Of a DNA stretch of 64,000 nucleotides, positions 1-14,474 are shown piece after piece. Positions within the stretch are counted from its first letter, which is position 1; the number at the start of each line of letters is the position of its first letter. A model generated the notes under the pieces. It searched no databases. It was not told where the DNA came from and saw only the letters and a list, made by a program, of their open reading frames with translations. The position numbers and the translations under genes are program-made. Location: NCBI RefSeq assembly GCF_964340395.1, contig NC_135563.1:17728151-17792150 (forward strand), in the 5' to 3' direction. The stretch is from Glandiceps talaboti. Taxonomy: Eukaryota > Hemichordata > Enteropneusta > Spengelidae.

Positions 1-1466
1 GTTCTCCATACAGAGTTTATGGGATATGGCCCTGCCTATCACATCAGATAAACAATTAAAATTAACATAACAAAACATTCTATCCCTCAGCGAAGCGAAT
101 TAGCTGATATCCTATCAGAAAATCTAGAGAATACTGCATACAGTTACTGAGACAGAAACAGATAATACAGTTACTTATTCATACAGTGCACTCATACACT
201 TAAAACTTCCAACACAATTTTGTAGTCCTCTAAATGATCCCTTTCACTGTAGCCAAACATTATACATGCACGGTTCAATAATTTCACGATCCACGCCAAA
301 GTGTTCAAATCAGTCTTTTTTTCTCTAACATTTCGTTATTCTCTCTGCACCCTAGTCAATATTAAAGTGGCACAAGCTGAATATATAAGTTTTCACTGCA
401 ATTAAAATACTTCCTTTCAAACTTGAATAAAACTTTTCTAGTATAAAGTTAACACTGGTGCATGTCTTCTATGGCATAATAGCTGTCTTCTGGTGTTGTT
501 AGAATTATTGATTGCATTGTATGGATTTCCTTGACATTTCTTTATGTATAATAAATTACGTCATCAGATCTTTCATAATCTGAATATATTAATACAGGTT
601 TGAATTCAGTCAATTGCATGTGACAGTTGAGTATGCTTCAGTATATAGAATACTGCAACTACCTTTTAAATCTGCAGCAAAAATTACACCATATAAACTC
701 AGCATGTGCCCTTTTATGAATGCTGTATATATATTTGTTTAACAGGCATGAATGAGTGTGCTTTCACAAACATTTTGCTATTTCTTTGAATTTGTCGACT
801 AAACAAAGATCGGTCCAACGGCAGAGAATGCACACTGATTAAAATCGGATGTGGTGAATACTACTGGATTGCTATATGTACCTGTATTTCCTTTGTATAT
901 TGTTGTTTACTTTTTATTTTGTTGTTCTGTGAATGATTGCCTTTTTCCCAATAATAACATCATCAACAACAAAATTGAAAACGACAATAACAAAGGAATA
1001 TGAGATAAATAAAGAAATAGTACCACATTCACCACATCAGCTTTTAATCAAGATTGACTGATGCGATATTTGTTCCCCAGTTCGGTGGAACTATTTGTAA
1101 GTTTCAGCTTACGCATACAAACACATATTTTGAGACATGTATAGTTGGACACCTGTCAAACATGACGCTAGAATCTTTGCACTGAATTCTGGGTATAACA
1201 TTAGATTTAAGAGAAACTCTGTCTCCAACGTCTATGGCATAACAGCTAATAAAATGTCATACATTCTTGTGTCTGTTGTTCTCTGCTCAGGGTTTTCGTT
1301 GTCTTTGTCATTCATTTTGTCTTTTTTGTCTGTTTTTATCTTTCTTGTGCTGTATCAGTTTTTTTTGAGTAAGATAATAAAAAAAATTAAAAGAAAATTA
1401 AAAAAAAAAAGTCACAAATTTTTTTTCTTCAAAGACTAACAAGATGATTTGATGTGAAAATAATGT
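1..1466. other. 3' flank of RNF103, no gene seen
   Basis: AT-rich sequence probably containing the RNF103 3'UTR on the minus strand. A plus-strand open frame at 1137-1439 is low-complexity (Ser/Leu/Phe-rich, then Lys-rich) and ends in an A-tract, so I do not call it a gene. No repeat family recognised. Confidence 0.6.
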
Positions 1467-1472
1467 TTTATT
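1467..1472 (-). promoter_or_regulatory. AATAAA overlapping the RNF103 stop codon
   Basis: On the minus strand the gene ends GAC TAA TAAAAC, so a canonical AATAAA hexamer (1472-1467) shares bases with the stop codon. If used, the 3'UTR would be only 10-30 nt. Another AATAAA on the same strand lies near 916-911, so a longer 3'UTR is more likely. Confidence 0.3.
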
Positions 1473-3331
1473 AGTCTCTATGTTGATGGAATCGATTTCC
1501 TCTCTTGTAAGCTGGCCATCTACACACAGGGCAGCAATGATTACTGGATTCCAACCACAGCACAATGCATTTATGATGATAGCAGTGACCACATGGTAAT
1601 CCACACAGCACTTGTCCAATCTCATAATTATCCAGACAGATTGCACATTCACTGGCTACTATCATTCCGGCGGGAATAGATTCATCATAGAACTCAGCAT
1701 CATCCAGTGAAGCGGTATTTTCACAATTACAAGACAAACAATTATCCCAGTGTAAGGATTTAGAATCGATATCCGGACTGGTCTCTTTGTCGCTTTTTGT
1801 TGCCGAGTCACTGAAATTGTCCAACTCAGATGTTTCATCATTTGGATTAAAAAGAACTGCAGAATCCCTGTTATCACCTTGAAGGTCTTTATCAAACTCT
1901 TTACTATTTTCACAACCTAAAGTCTCTGGATAATCATTGCCTGCTTGGTTTCTATGGGAACATGTACACATTGGTAGACTCTGATCGTCAGTATCACTGT
2001 TGCTATACTTTGTGTCACTGTTACCATGGTAATCTTGTTTTGTTGAATTTTTATATTTTCTTCCATTTCTCTTCTGTTTTGGATTCTTTTTCATGTCTCT
2101 TGCACATAAAGGACAATGACAACTACAGTCTGAACATACATCATACGTTTCGGAAATTTTTTGATCAAAAGCTGTAGACTGCAGCGTCTTGTCTTTATCA
2201 TCTGCAGAGCCACAGTAACATTTTGAAGTTCCTCTTCTGTCACATGGCTTTACATAATATTTCCACACAGGTAGCTCCTTGATGTATTCAGTTGGTATTA
2301 CAGGGTGCAACCAGAAGTCTGGAACAGCCAGCCGTTCCAATAATAGATCTAACCCATCTTCCATCAAAGTGACGTCAATAGGGCCATGACTTCGAAACCT
2401 GGTTCTGAAGAGTAGACTGTAATATTGCTGCATTGTTTGACGCCACCATTCGCTGATATTCATGCTTTCCTCAGCATTTGGTTCGGATAATCCACACTGC
2501 TTTTTAACCAAAGTGAGTGCAATTCCATAAACTATAAACGACACAACAATGAGTCCACTATGATTGCCGTACAGAATCCAATCTCTTCGTAGCCATCCGA
2601 TGAACTCAGTAGCGCTGACAGCACGGACAATTCTATGGCTAAATTTACATACACCTTCTACATAGCTTAACTGGACGATCCATAGAAGTGGCATCCACAG
2701 TATGATGGTTATAATGTTACACTTGCCTGTTTGCCAAATCACCTTTATTAATCGTCTGACAACACTTGTACTGTTGTTTAGAAATAACTCAAGCGAACAA
2801 ACCAGATTGACTATCAGAAGACTGAACAAAAACACATCATTGACTTCTGGATAAAATGTCTGCAAGTATAAGTCCATGGATCTGTAGTTGTAAAACTCCC
2901 CTTCTTTGGAACCGTAGTGTATCATAAATTCCGGAGTAACTATGAGATATGCAGGATACTTTGTGACACCAATTTCTTTAAGTAATGGTTCCATGATGTT
3001 CTCATCGACGTGGTATTTTCCAAATTTGAATCGTCCCGTAAACTTTACGCTGAGTCCAGAGAAGAAGAGCGGTGAACGAGGTTGTGTTGAAAACAGAATG
3101 ACTTGAAGTGACGATTTGTTCTTCGATGTTTCAATCCAGTCTGTTTGTAGTTCTGTTGGTCTGTGGATGGTATGGACATGGAGGGAAATCTGTGTACTGA
3201 TCCATTTTAACACGGGCTGAACTTTGTTAACGCCATCGTAGGTCACCATGATTACATTATCCTTCGGTTTGCGACCTTGAGGTAGGGTGAGAATGAGACT
3301 GGACCGTGTCCAACCTTTCCTTTCACAAAAC
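1471..3331 (-). CDS. RNF103: RNF103 exon 4 (terminal)
   Basis: The acceptor ...CATTGCAG ends at 3332. This single large exon encodes about 80% of the protein, from FCERKGWTRSSLI through the membrane segments and Ser/Asp-rich linker to the RING-H2 and the stop. One large 3' exon is also the usual vertebrate RNF103 layout. Confidence 0.95.
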
Positions 3332-5356
3332 CTGCAATGACACAAAATAATTCATTAATTTGATAGCCTAAGAGTAGACACCTGCTAAATCCTTACTGAA
3401 GGGGTCCATGCAAAATTAATCATTATACAGGTTTCCCAAAAACTTAAACAAGTACTGGTCAAGTGTTTTTTTATGGTTTGGAAACCCTGGTACCACGGGG
3501 GGAAATCTGATAAAAACTTGCATAGATTTTCATGTACCATATCTTTAGTGGGGAACCCTGAATAATTTGTTAGACACTGATATTGAATTCCCTATTATAT
3601 GTGTATGGCTGATCTCATTCATGAATTACATGGTTGGTAGTGTTAGTATATACCGGTAGTATAGTCACGCTACACACCTTAGATCTGAGTTGCAATGAAA
3701 TATTCCAGTTCTCACACCAAATCGGGAGATTTTCTTGACCAACGATACCCAAGATGCATCAGGTAAATATGTATACTGCCCTCTAGGGATGACCTGAAAA
3801 GAATTGAATGAAAACAGTTAGCTGATGTGGTCTAAAGATAAATACAGCAAGTTCAATTAACCAGAACATTTGTTGGCACTACTGTACATATTTCACTGAA
3901 ATCATGGGAGTTATGTTTGAAAATTGTCTCTGTAAGAAGATTTATCCAAAACCCTAGTCTGAGCTAGAGCTGCCACCATTCTCACCAAGTGATTTAACTA
4001 CGGAGATCATGTTGTGGAACAACTTCTCTGCACAGCCATCTTGAGGACTATCACAGAAGCTGTGTTTCCCAGGACTCTCTGGGGCTAGTGGACACCAGAG
4101 GGATTATTACTAGCATACACGAACAATATGACATTCCCATTATTATTATAACAGCTGAGATAAACAAACTTTTAAAAATATCTTCAAATTTGTTTTGTAT
4201 GTAATCACATACACTGTATAGTACATACCTCATAATGTGTAAAAATCACTCGGGTTGCCAAACAAAATCTGGTATAATTTTGTGCAAAATTTGATTTTTT
4301 TCAACAATCAAATGTCCAAAGTGAGATGTAGCAGCATGTATGGTGCAGGGTGGTGATAATGAAGTGAAATAGCCAAAAACACACCATACAACAAGGTTAT
4401 ACCACTGATTCGTCTCCTTGTTACCACGCCAACATTCATATACACATAAAAAGCAAATGGCTGCCTAACCTGAATGACCCATGCACTGTCTTTCTTGTCC
4501 TCAACTTCTTCATTGAAATGAGCAGCACAGGTAAAACTGGTGCTTTCTGATGATTCCTCTTCTTTTGATGCTGTTAACACTTCACCTTGGGTTAGATCAC
4601 CTACAAATGTTACATGGATTTATTGGTTGTTTTGATTACATGCAAACATGATTCTACTGTTTTTGTTTTTATAATTATATATTGACCTTCTTATTTAAGC
4701 ATGTGTACTGCATCTGTCTGTTCATCCCCAGCATCTGAATTATTAGGGCCTATTATGCTATTGTGAGCAGCTGCCTAACTCTGTGTATACATGTGTATGT
4801 TATAACCACAATATCAAATAATTAAACGAGTGGATTTAGTTGTTTCAGTTTTATAAATGTATTCATCCATAGACCCTTCACGAGGGTCGATCATGTATCT
4901 AAAAATGTAATGCATACGTATGATGTGTAGCTAGTTATATTTTGTTGTTCATGAAGTAAATATTACATTTCTGCAAATTATTTAACCCGGTATTATGCAT
5001 GTAATATTTGTAAACTGTATACCATAGAGTATGGAATCATTACAGGAACATGGGTATTTTAATAATCTCGCTAATAGATCCATGACACCATTAACTGCTG
5101 AAATTACAAATGAAATTGACACATCCATACCGGAAGTAGTTACTAAGTCTGACAACTCCCTTTTCTCCAGTACCCCGTCGTAACTTAGTCCACGTTGATC
5201 CAGAATACTCTTCAGTTCTTTCACGCTGACAGATAGAGGGTCGACTAACTGGAAAGCTAAGAAGCCAACTTCGTGCCATGCTGCCAATTCAAAGAGACGA
5301 ACGGCGAGAAATAGCAATGCAAAGTATAGCAGTACAAAGAGTAACTTGGTAAACAT
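1471..5356 (-). CDS. RNF103: RNF103 (KF-1) orthologue, membrane RING-H2 E3 ubiquitin ligase, complete
   Basis: Four coding exons on the minus strand: 5131-5356, 4470-4600, 3678-3793, 1471-3331. They sum to 2334 bp (777 residues plus stop) and all phases join. RNF103 is an endoplasmic-reticulum E3 ubiquitin ligase acting in ER-associated degradation. The N-terminus carries a hydrophobic segment (about residues 4-22), then the family signature around LVDPLSVSVKELKSILDQRG. Further membrane-type stretches lie near residues 325-343, 365-383 and 416-433. An acidic, Ser/Asp/Lys-rich linker precedes a C-terminal RING-H2 (about 720-762) with CAICLDNYE, GLPCGHCYHHKC and CCPVCRWP, the CxxC...CxH..H..C...CxxC pattern. 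Human RNF103 is about 685 residues; the extra length is in the Ser/Asp linker. The start at 5356 is the first ATG and lines up with the vertebrate start. The stop at 1471-1473 overlaps an AATAAA. Exon matches are from recalled family sequence, not an alignment. Confidence 0.95.
3678..3793 (-). CDS. RNF103: RNF103 exon 3
   Basis: The acceptor ...TTTTCAG and donor GTGTGT bound 38 codons plus two bases. Encodes WVSLVKKISRFGVRTGIFHC, matching the conserved WxxMVKKVSRFGIRTGTFNC of vertebrate RNF103. It is too short to appear as an open frame by itself and was found by translating between neighbouring exons. Confidence 0.92.
4470..4600 (-). CDS. RNF103: RNF103 exon 2
   Basis: The acceptor ...TTTGTAG ends at 4601 and the donor GTTAGG starts at 4469. 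Encodes DLTQGEVLTASKEEESSES and a HFNEEVEDKKDSAWVIQ stretch, matching the human GEL.SALKEEEASES and VEDTKDGIWLVQV region. Enters in phase 1 (one base carried from exon 1) and leaves on a codon boundary. Confidence 0.92.
5131..5356 (-). CDS. RNF103: RNF103 exon 1
   Basis: Start codon at 5356-5354; 75 codons plus one base. Encodes the signal-anchor segment and the LVDPLSV motif. The donor at 5130 reads GTATGG and splits a Gly codon that is completed by exon 2. Reading through the donor adds an unconserved tail to a stop at 4982. Confidence 0.93.
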
Positions 5357-5620
5357 ACTGCAGTACTGTTAATGTTTAAAGTCCCACGTCATCAAAAGAT
5401 TCGAAGCAAAGATTCACATAGGGTGATGAACGTTTGCGGCGCCATAGACCTCCAAGTTAGATGTCCACATCGTTGTTAGCGTCACCACGCCAGTGTTTCG
5501 ATTAATCTCGCATGAAACTAGGAAAAGTTAGCCGGGTAAACTGTGACAGCCTACAAGAATACGGCGTCCAGGTATGCAACCGGGAATGCTGCCCGGCTAA
5601 CAACAATTAGATGACGCAAG
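5357..5620. promoter_or_regulatory. Probable RNF103 promoter, possibly bidirectional
   Basis: Interval between the RNF103 start codon and a plus-strand ATG at 5621. It has no TATA box. It contains a perfect 10-bp inverted repeat (GTTAGCCGGG at 5527-5536, CCCGGCTAAC at 5592-5601). It ends with TGACGCAAGATGGCG (5611-5625), which combines an ATF/CRE-like TGACGCAA with an AAGATGGCG like the YY1 element often seen at animal start sites. The promoter role is inferred from position. Confidence 0.4.
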
Positions 5621-5839
5621 ATGGCGCTAATACAGTACCCCCTAGTACGTTTGTTATTTACAATTGAATCTAAATCACATCACAGTAAGCGCCACTGTAC
5701 TAGAAGGCCGATTATTTCCTTGTCTGTGATTGAACAGTATCATGACAAAATATGGTTGGAAAATATGAAGGACTGGAAAGCTTGTGACTGTTTTGGACGC
5801 TTCAATACACTTACGCAAACCTCGGCACATAAAAAATAA
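5621..5839 (+). CDS. Possible divergent first exon, unrecognised
   Basis: A plus-strand frame opens at ATGGCGCTAATACAG, inside a YY1-like AAGATGGCG context 265 bp upstream of and divergent from RNF103. It begins MALIQYPLVRLLFTIESKSH. A donor-like CACA|GTAAGC at about 5683 would cut the exon to about 21 codons; read through, the frame runs 72 residues to 5839. I do not recognise the protein and found no partner exon downstream. It could equally be 5' non-coding sequence. Confidence 0.2.
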   Translation: MALIQYPLVRLLFTIESKSHHSKRHCTRRPIISLSVIEQYHDKIWLENMKDWKACDCFGRFNTLTQTSAHKK

Positions 5840-6825
5840 GAAAAAAACCCCGGAAAAGTGACATAAAATGGAAAGCTTGTTTTACAAATTACTTATTTAC
5901 CTGTAATCAGACATTGCTTTTACACTTCCCATGTTACCGGTAATATTTTTGCTCCCTTTTCTTACAGGACAGACATATTGATTCTTGATCAACAACACTT
6001 CGTCGAAGACATAAACCCCTAACTTTTAAACTGACTCATTCATAATTTGACTTTTGATGACATATAAAACTGCCATTTGGTCTTTATTATGAAGGTCATG
6101 AAATAAAGTGATGTAAATGATATGTAGTATCTGACAGTTGTGCCAGGTTTGCTAGAAACCAATCCCAAGCATGTCAGCTGTATATACTAGATATGTTTAA
6201 TCGTAGATACTTAAATTAGGTTTTCAGAGCTAGTGGACACAATGTGAATCTTTATGATAAAAACATGGCTAAAGAACATGTTGTCCATGTGTGGACTATT
6301 CTACCTGACATATATGTACAAGGTTTTAATAGTCAAAATCGCCCAATGCATGTAAGACGTGTACATAGACCCTTTGAACAATCCTGGCTATTTGACCTTG
6401 AACATGAAGGTCACAATCAAGGTAAACGTGTCATTAGAAAGTTAACCATCAATAACATATGTATAGACACTCAAAGACCATTCAGTCATTGCCAAGAATG
6501 TCAGAAAATCAAAGGTGTCATACATATGCCCACTATAGTATCAGTCGAAAACTCCATAAACGTCATGCAAACAGCGCCATCAAGCGGTCTCCCATGGTCC
6601 AATAATAGGGCGTGTTCAAGAATTTAGCACTGGGTAGTGTTTATTAGGTATGGGTGCATAACAATAAAACATACTTTTTTATGACGATATCGCCACTCAT
6701 TCCCACAGTCAATCAATACAGCGATAGGTATGATAGTAATATATAAACTTTCATTTGAAATGGAGAGCAAAAACAACAAAATAATATTAGAAATCTGAGA
6801 AATCATGAAAAAAATGTTATCCCTC
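5840..6825. other. No gene; interspersed repeat with TGACCT/AGGTCA motifs
   Basis: Non-coding. At about 6390-6600 a copy of an interspersed repeat occurs (TTGACCTTGAACATGAAGGT, then a motif like GTGTCATTAGAAAGTTAACC, then TAGACACTCAAAG). It resembles segments near 62.85-63.1 kb and 63.3-63.4 kb. The 127-residue open frame at 6244-6627 lies across this repeat. Confidence 0.5.
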
Positions 6826-7046
6826 GTGGACCCTGTACCGTCAAACAGGCATTGCCCAATAACAGGAGGAGGGTACAGATTGTTGCAGGAGGAAACCGGA
6901 GTACCCTGGGAAAACCTGCGTTGTTCGATTGTGTGAAACTGGACGACACTCTTCTTACTTACAGCGTGGCAAATTTAATCAAACCTGAACCCCGACTGCA
7001 GTGGTAAGTGGTAGGTGGTTAACCACTTGGCCACCGACAACCCTGA
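6826..7046 (-). mobile_element. tRNA-derived SINE-like element
   Basis: Read on the minus strand from about 7046, the sequence starts like a tRNA: TGGCCAAGTGGTTAACC matches the RNA polymerase III A box (TRGYNNARNNGG). About 45 nt later GGGGTTCAGGTTTG resembles a B box. A body with GTACTCCGGTTTCCTCC follows, a motif I recall from SINE-like repeats of marine invertebrates. A real tRNA is unlikely because the B box is degenerate and no anticodon arm is evident. Confidence 0.5.
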
Positions 7047-8442
7047 AGCTACTACTTACCCTGGTGGTGAACGGCCATTGATATTTGTACCTTACAAATT
7101 TTGGTACTATAGTAGTAGAGTAACACTGTATAACAACTGCCGCTGAGGGCAGAATTTACATTTCTGACTTACCGTCCCGTGAGATTATTAATTAATTATG
7201 CAAATTTCGTTAATATTCATTATAAGATGTTTACCAAAACCTAACATGTCGTTCATTTTCTCATAAGGAAGATATGAACCAAGTTTCATTTGAGTTGATT
7301 CCACCGTTTTAGAGAAAACGGTAATGGAGAGATATACGGAGACAATGCCATTTCATGAAACTTCCCCTTCCGCGAAGTTACGGGTGACAGTGAAGAGCAA
7401 TGAAACCTGTGTGTATGCATGGGTGTATTATTGTCTCAATAATCAATCCATGGTGTATGTCAGACTTTCTTGATTAACCAGTGTAACATTAAACACGCCA
7501 TGAAAACATGACCAATTCATGTATCATCGCGAAAAATCATGCATATCGGTTATTTTACATAGACATGGTTTACCGGTGGTTTGTTTATTTTAATTTATAA
7601 GGTGTATTGCAAGAGGAAATTCAGTGTTCAGACACAAATGCTTGAAATAGCACGTACGTCAACGACATCGAAAGTGATATGCCATGCCCATCCCCCCCCC
7701 CCCCAAAAAAAAAGAAGAAAAAAAAATATTGGGCCGCGTGTATGATATCTAAAGCATCGGTACGGTACCGCCCCTTCCTTCGACTGCTGTTTCAGAAAAT
7801 TGTTTCGTGACGTGTCTAGTTTCTTTGCGTTTCGTTGACGAGTTTGAAAATTGTCATAGGTGATACTGTATCGTGTGCCCACATGTACACACCTTGTGAT
7901 CGGTCTTGGGTGACGTGTCATTTCACTTGACACACCATAAACATGTCGTATGTATTTGAACCGGATACACGAGGTCGATATATTCTCTATAGTGATGGGA
8001 TAAATTTGAGTACCTATATAGAGTGACCAGAATCATTAATTACGGTTGATTGCACAAATGCGGGCAGAAGCCCAATGTGGCTATGCAAAGCATGGACTTT
8101 TTATTTTATTTTGCCAGCGACTGTGATTGTCAAAATGTACCTACAAGTTACAGTGTATATGATGCCAGTGTACAAATCGCACGTCATAATATATATAGGC
8201 TATAACTGATTTATTGTCAAGTCGAGCATCAACACTTTGTGGGAGAGATGGTTGAGTATGCATACACAAAGGTTTGGTATCAATATCTGGGATTCAGGCG
8301 TTTTTAGCATATTTTGGCAACAAACAATTACATCATAATGTCATTTCATGTCATATCTGAATATCTAGTGGGAGCTATACGTACATGTATTGACACGACA
8401 AAGTAGTCGGAACTGTACACGAATGGCTCAATATGAAATAAA
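7047..8442. other. No gene; degenerate transposon-like sequence
   Basis: Holds a stretch (about 7180-7390) with the wording typical of short non-autonomous elements (GAACCAAGTTTCATTTGAG, then CACCGTTTTAGAGAAAACGG, itself a short hairpin) and a C10/A9 tract at 7691-7712. Nothing else is supported. Confidence 0.4.
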
Positions 8443-8835
8443 AGTAACCACCAAGAACTATAAAGTTATTACAGATTGTATCCCTTTAAACAAAGTAACC
8501 ACCAAAGACCATCAAGTTACAGACTGTATCCCTTTAAACAAAGTAACCACCAATGACCATAAAGTTACAGACTGTGTCCCTTTAAACAAAGTAACCACCA
8601 ATGACCATAAAGTTACAGACTGTGTCCCTTTTCAACAGTAGTAGCCACCAATGACCATAACGTTACAGACTGTGTCCCTTTAAACAAAGTGACAACCCTA
8701 GGACCATAAAGTTACAGACTGTGCCCCTTTAATAAACAAAGTAACCACCAAAGACCATAAAGTTACAGACTATGTCCCTTTCAACAAATTATAACCGCTA
8801 AATCTTAAAGTTACAGACTATGCCCCTTTCATTAC
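8443..8835. repeat. 48-bp minisatellite, about 8 units
   Basis: Tandem units of 48 bp centred on AAAGTAACCACCAA...ACCATAAAGTTACAGACTGT...CCCTTTAAAC, more degenerate to the right. Because 48 is a multiple of three, part of it reads as a 16-residue repeat ([16 protein letters not shown]) in an 83-residue open frame at 8390-8641. That frame is a repeat artefact. A second array of the same unit lies in a DOCK intron at 47024-47265. Confidence 0.85.
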
Positions 8836-12133
<3,298 letters not shown>

Positions 12134-12605
12134 CTTAGGTGAGTATAATTGCATACATAACATAACGTTTGCTGTCATAGTACTAATCTTTTGTATTAAA
12201 AGCGTGTTTTCACAAAGGTAGTCCTCACTAAAACGGTTCTCAATAAGATGGTGAGAACAATCAAATGAATGAGTTTTTCAGACACAGGGAAGTTAATATT
12301 GTAAAAAGGAACAACTTAAAACGAACAAAAATGTGACTTGTCACATCCTATCTATGTTTCACAACACGCCATGGTCCAGCAACTGTAGAATGACCACTAG
12401 CCAAGCCATCGCCTTGTCACGGTGTTTACCGAGTGGTACAGTCAGTTTCTGTAACTGGTACTTTTAATACTTAGTTCAACCTATATATAGAATCACATCA
12501 TCATTTTTTCTACATTTGATAGCTGCTACTAGTATTATGCGGACACATAAATCTTGGCTGAAACACTGTTTACTTCTGTAGTATAGATGGTAGAGATACC
12601 TCTTC

Positions 12606-12630
12606 CCCCTCTCTCTCTCTCTCCCCCCCT

Positions 12631-12681
<51 letters not shown>
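12606..12681. repeat. (CT)n microsatellite with C-runs
   Basis: CT repeat interrupted by two C7-C9 runs. The open frames crossing it (12476-12859, both strands) are repeat translations. Confidence 0.95.
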
Positions 12682-12688
<7 letters not shown>

Positions 12689-13933
12689 GCGAAAACCAAG
12701 CAGGCAGAACAAAAATCAGTTAAACCTTCAACAAATGACACTTTAAACAAGGCAACGGTTAAAAGGCCTTTAAATTCCACACCCTACTCAGCTGAAATAC
12801 CTGTGCATGATAAATCATACATGCCCTATATATGCCGCACATTTGTGAAAACCATGTAAACACCACAACTAACATGGTGTAGTGATTCTATTGAAATAAA
12901 TCTGTGACGATGTCATTGTCTATGCGACATACATTTTGTAAAAAGTCATTCTTTAATTATATCTTATTAAATTTATAACTGCATATAGGTGTTCAAGACG
13001 TAAAAAGAAAGTGAAACATTAATGACCAACCAAAATGATCGTTATTTATGCCTAACTCCCAAACACAGCACTCATCTTTACATATTCGTGAAAACTGTCA
13101 GTGCCTCTCCCTCGATCTGTCTGCATGTCTGCATGTCTGTCTGTCTGTCTGGCTAGCTGTGAGTCTCATGTTGTATATCCCTCTCCCACTCTGCCTCTGT
13201 GACTGACTGACTGACTGACTGTATGTATATTTGTTTGTCTATCTCCCCTCCCCTCACACAGCATCCAAGGTGGGATGAAAAAGCGTTGCCTTGACAAATT
13301 TAATGCTTCGATCTTTCTTTTTAAGTTTTTACTGTTAACGAGAGCCTGGTATATCTCATTGTCTACTCCCTCTGAGCCTATTCTTTTCTTTCCATGCAGT
13401 TCGGATACATTCCTACCCCTGGACTCCACAGCAGCTGCGTTGCCATTCATACAATGAATCCTTTGTCAAATGCAAGACAAAACTCCCAAAATTACCAAGT
13501 GAGTCATTTTCACCAATTAGCCTTCAGCATATACCGATATCCGGTTCAGTGGTTGAGGGGGCGGGTATTACTAGTATAGTCACATGTCATTAATGCATTG
13601 CTCCACTCATAACTTTTCCCTTTTAAGGAAGCACACACGTATGTATATGGTAAAAAGTTTTTTTTCATGCAAATTAAGTCATATACATAACTGGTAGCTG
13701 ATACGGTTACTACATTTAGTCCACTTGCTTGCAGTTGGTAGTGTAACATCTGTTGATCTGAATTCTTAATTTTTGGGTATTTTTTAACCAATTCAACAAA
13801 CAAGGTAAGTTGTCGTATTTTCCCATTTCTTCGGACTCATGCCTTAACGAGCACTATTTCCTTTGTTTCTTCAACAAAGTGTAGTTTCGAGTTCTTGGTT
13901 TTGTTTCTCCTCTTTTTTCACCCGTTGCTCTCC
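12682..13933. other. No confident gene
   Basis: Contains short TCTG and CTGA tracts (about 13127-13222). A minus-strand frame at 13166-13450 translates to a Lys/Arg-rich peptide (NSKNLKRKIEALNLSRQRFF) that I do not recognise. No convincing exon boundaries surround it. Confidence 0.35.
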
Positions 13934-14259
13934 CTAGCCCACAGGCATTTGTTTCCCGAGTTATGTCTCAGAATGTTTCTATCAGAATACAATAAAATGT
14001 CGATAATATCGTTAATATTGACGTATTTAGCCAACTATATATGAAAGGGGTAAAATTACATTTGTTTCTGTGATCGCGCAGGTTCACTCACTGCGAAAGA
14101 AGACAGTGAGTGAAACTGCGCGATCACAGAAACAAATGTAATTTTACCCCTTTCATATATAGTTGGCTAAATAAATATTAATGATATTATCGACATTTTA
14201 TTGTATTCTGATAGAAATATTCTGAGACATAACTCGGGAAACAAATACCTGTGCCCTAG
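13934..14259. mobile_element. 326-bp near-perfect foldback hairpin
   Basis: Two arms of about 155 bp are reverse complements with only a few mismatches and short indels. The outer end starts CTAGCCCACAGGCATTTG and the other arm ends CAAATACCTGTGCCCTAG. The innermost arms are TTCACTCACTG and CAGTGAGTGAA around a 10-nt loop (CGAAAGAAGA). No coding capacity. This fits a foldback or MITE-type DNA transposon; a transcript would form a long double-stranded hairpin. Target duplications were not identified. Confidence 0.85.
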
Positions 14260-14411
14260 CCGGCGTCTCTGTACGCAATTGTCATGGGCGTTGTCGCCAG
14301 TCTGTCAGTATTATATAAGTCATGTTTTATTTGTCATTTCAAAAACATATGTGCCGCTTACATGTTTAATTTGAGCAATTAATAGCGCTAAATTTCTACC
14401 TCCTCCTTCAG

Positions 14412-14469
<58 letters not shown>
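14412..14469. repeat. (AC)n microsatellite
   Basis: About 58 bp of AC dinucleotide. Confidence 0.97.

Positions 14470-14474
<5 letters not shown>

Noticed and set aside
1137-1439. 100-residue plus-strand open frame beside RNF103
   Set aside because: Low-complexity Phe/Ser then Lys composition, ending in an A/T tract opposite the probable RNF103 3'UTR.
6244-6627. 127-residue plus-strand open frame
   Set aside because: It lies across an interspersed repeat related to sequence at 62.8-63.4 kb and has no recognised domain or start context.
6985-7046. Possible tRNA gene on the minus strand
   Set aside because: A-box and weak B-box matches but no cloverleaf; the attached body makes a SINE-like element more likely.
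8390-8641. 83-residue open frame with 16-residue repeats
   Set aside because: It stays open only because the 48-bp minisatellite unit is a multiple of three; the neighbouring degenerate units break the frame.
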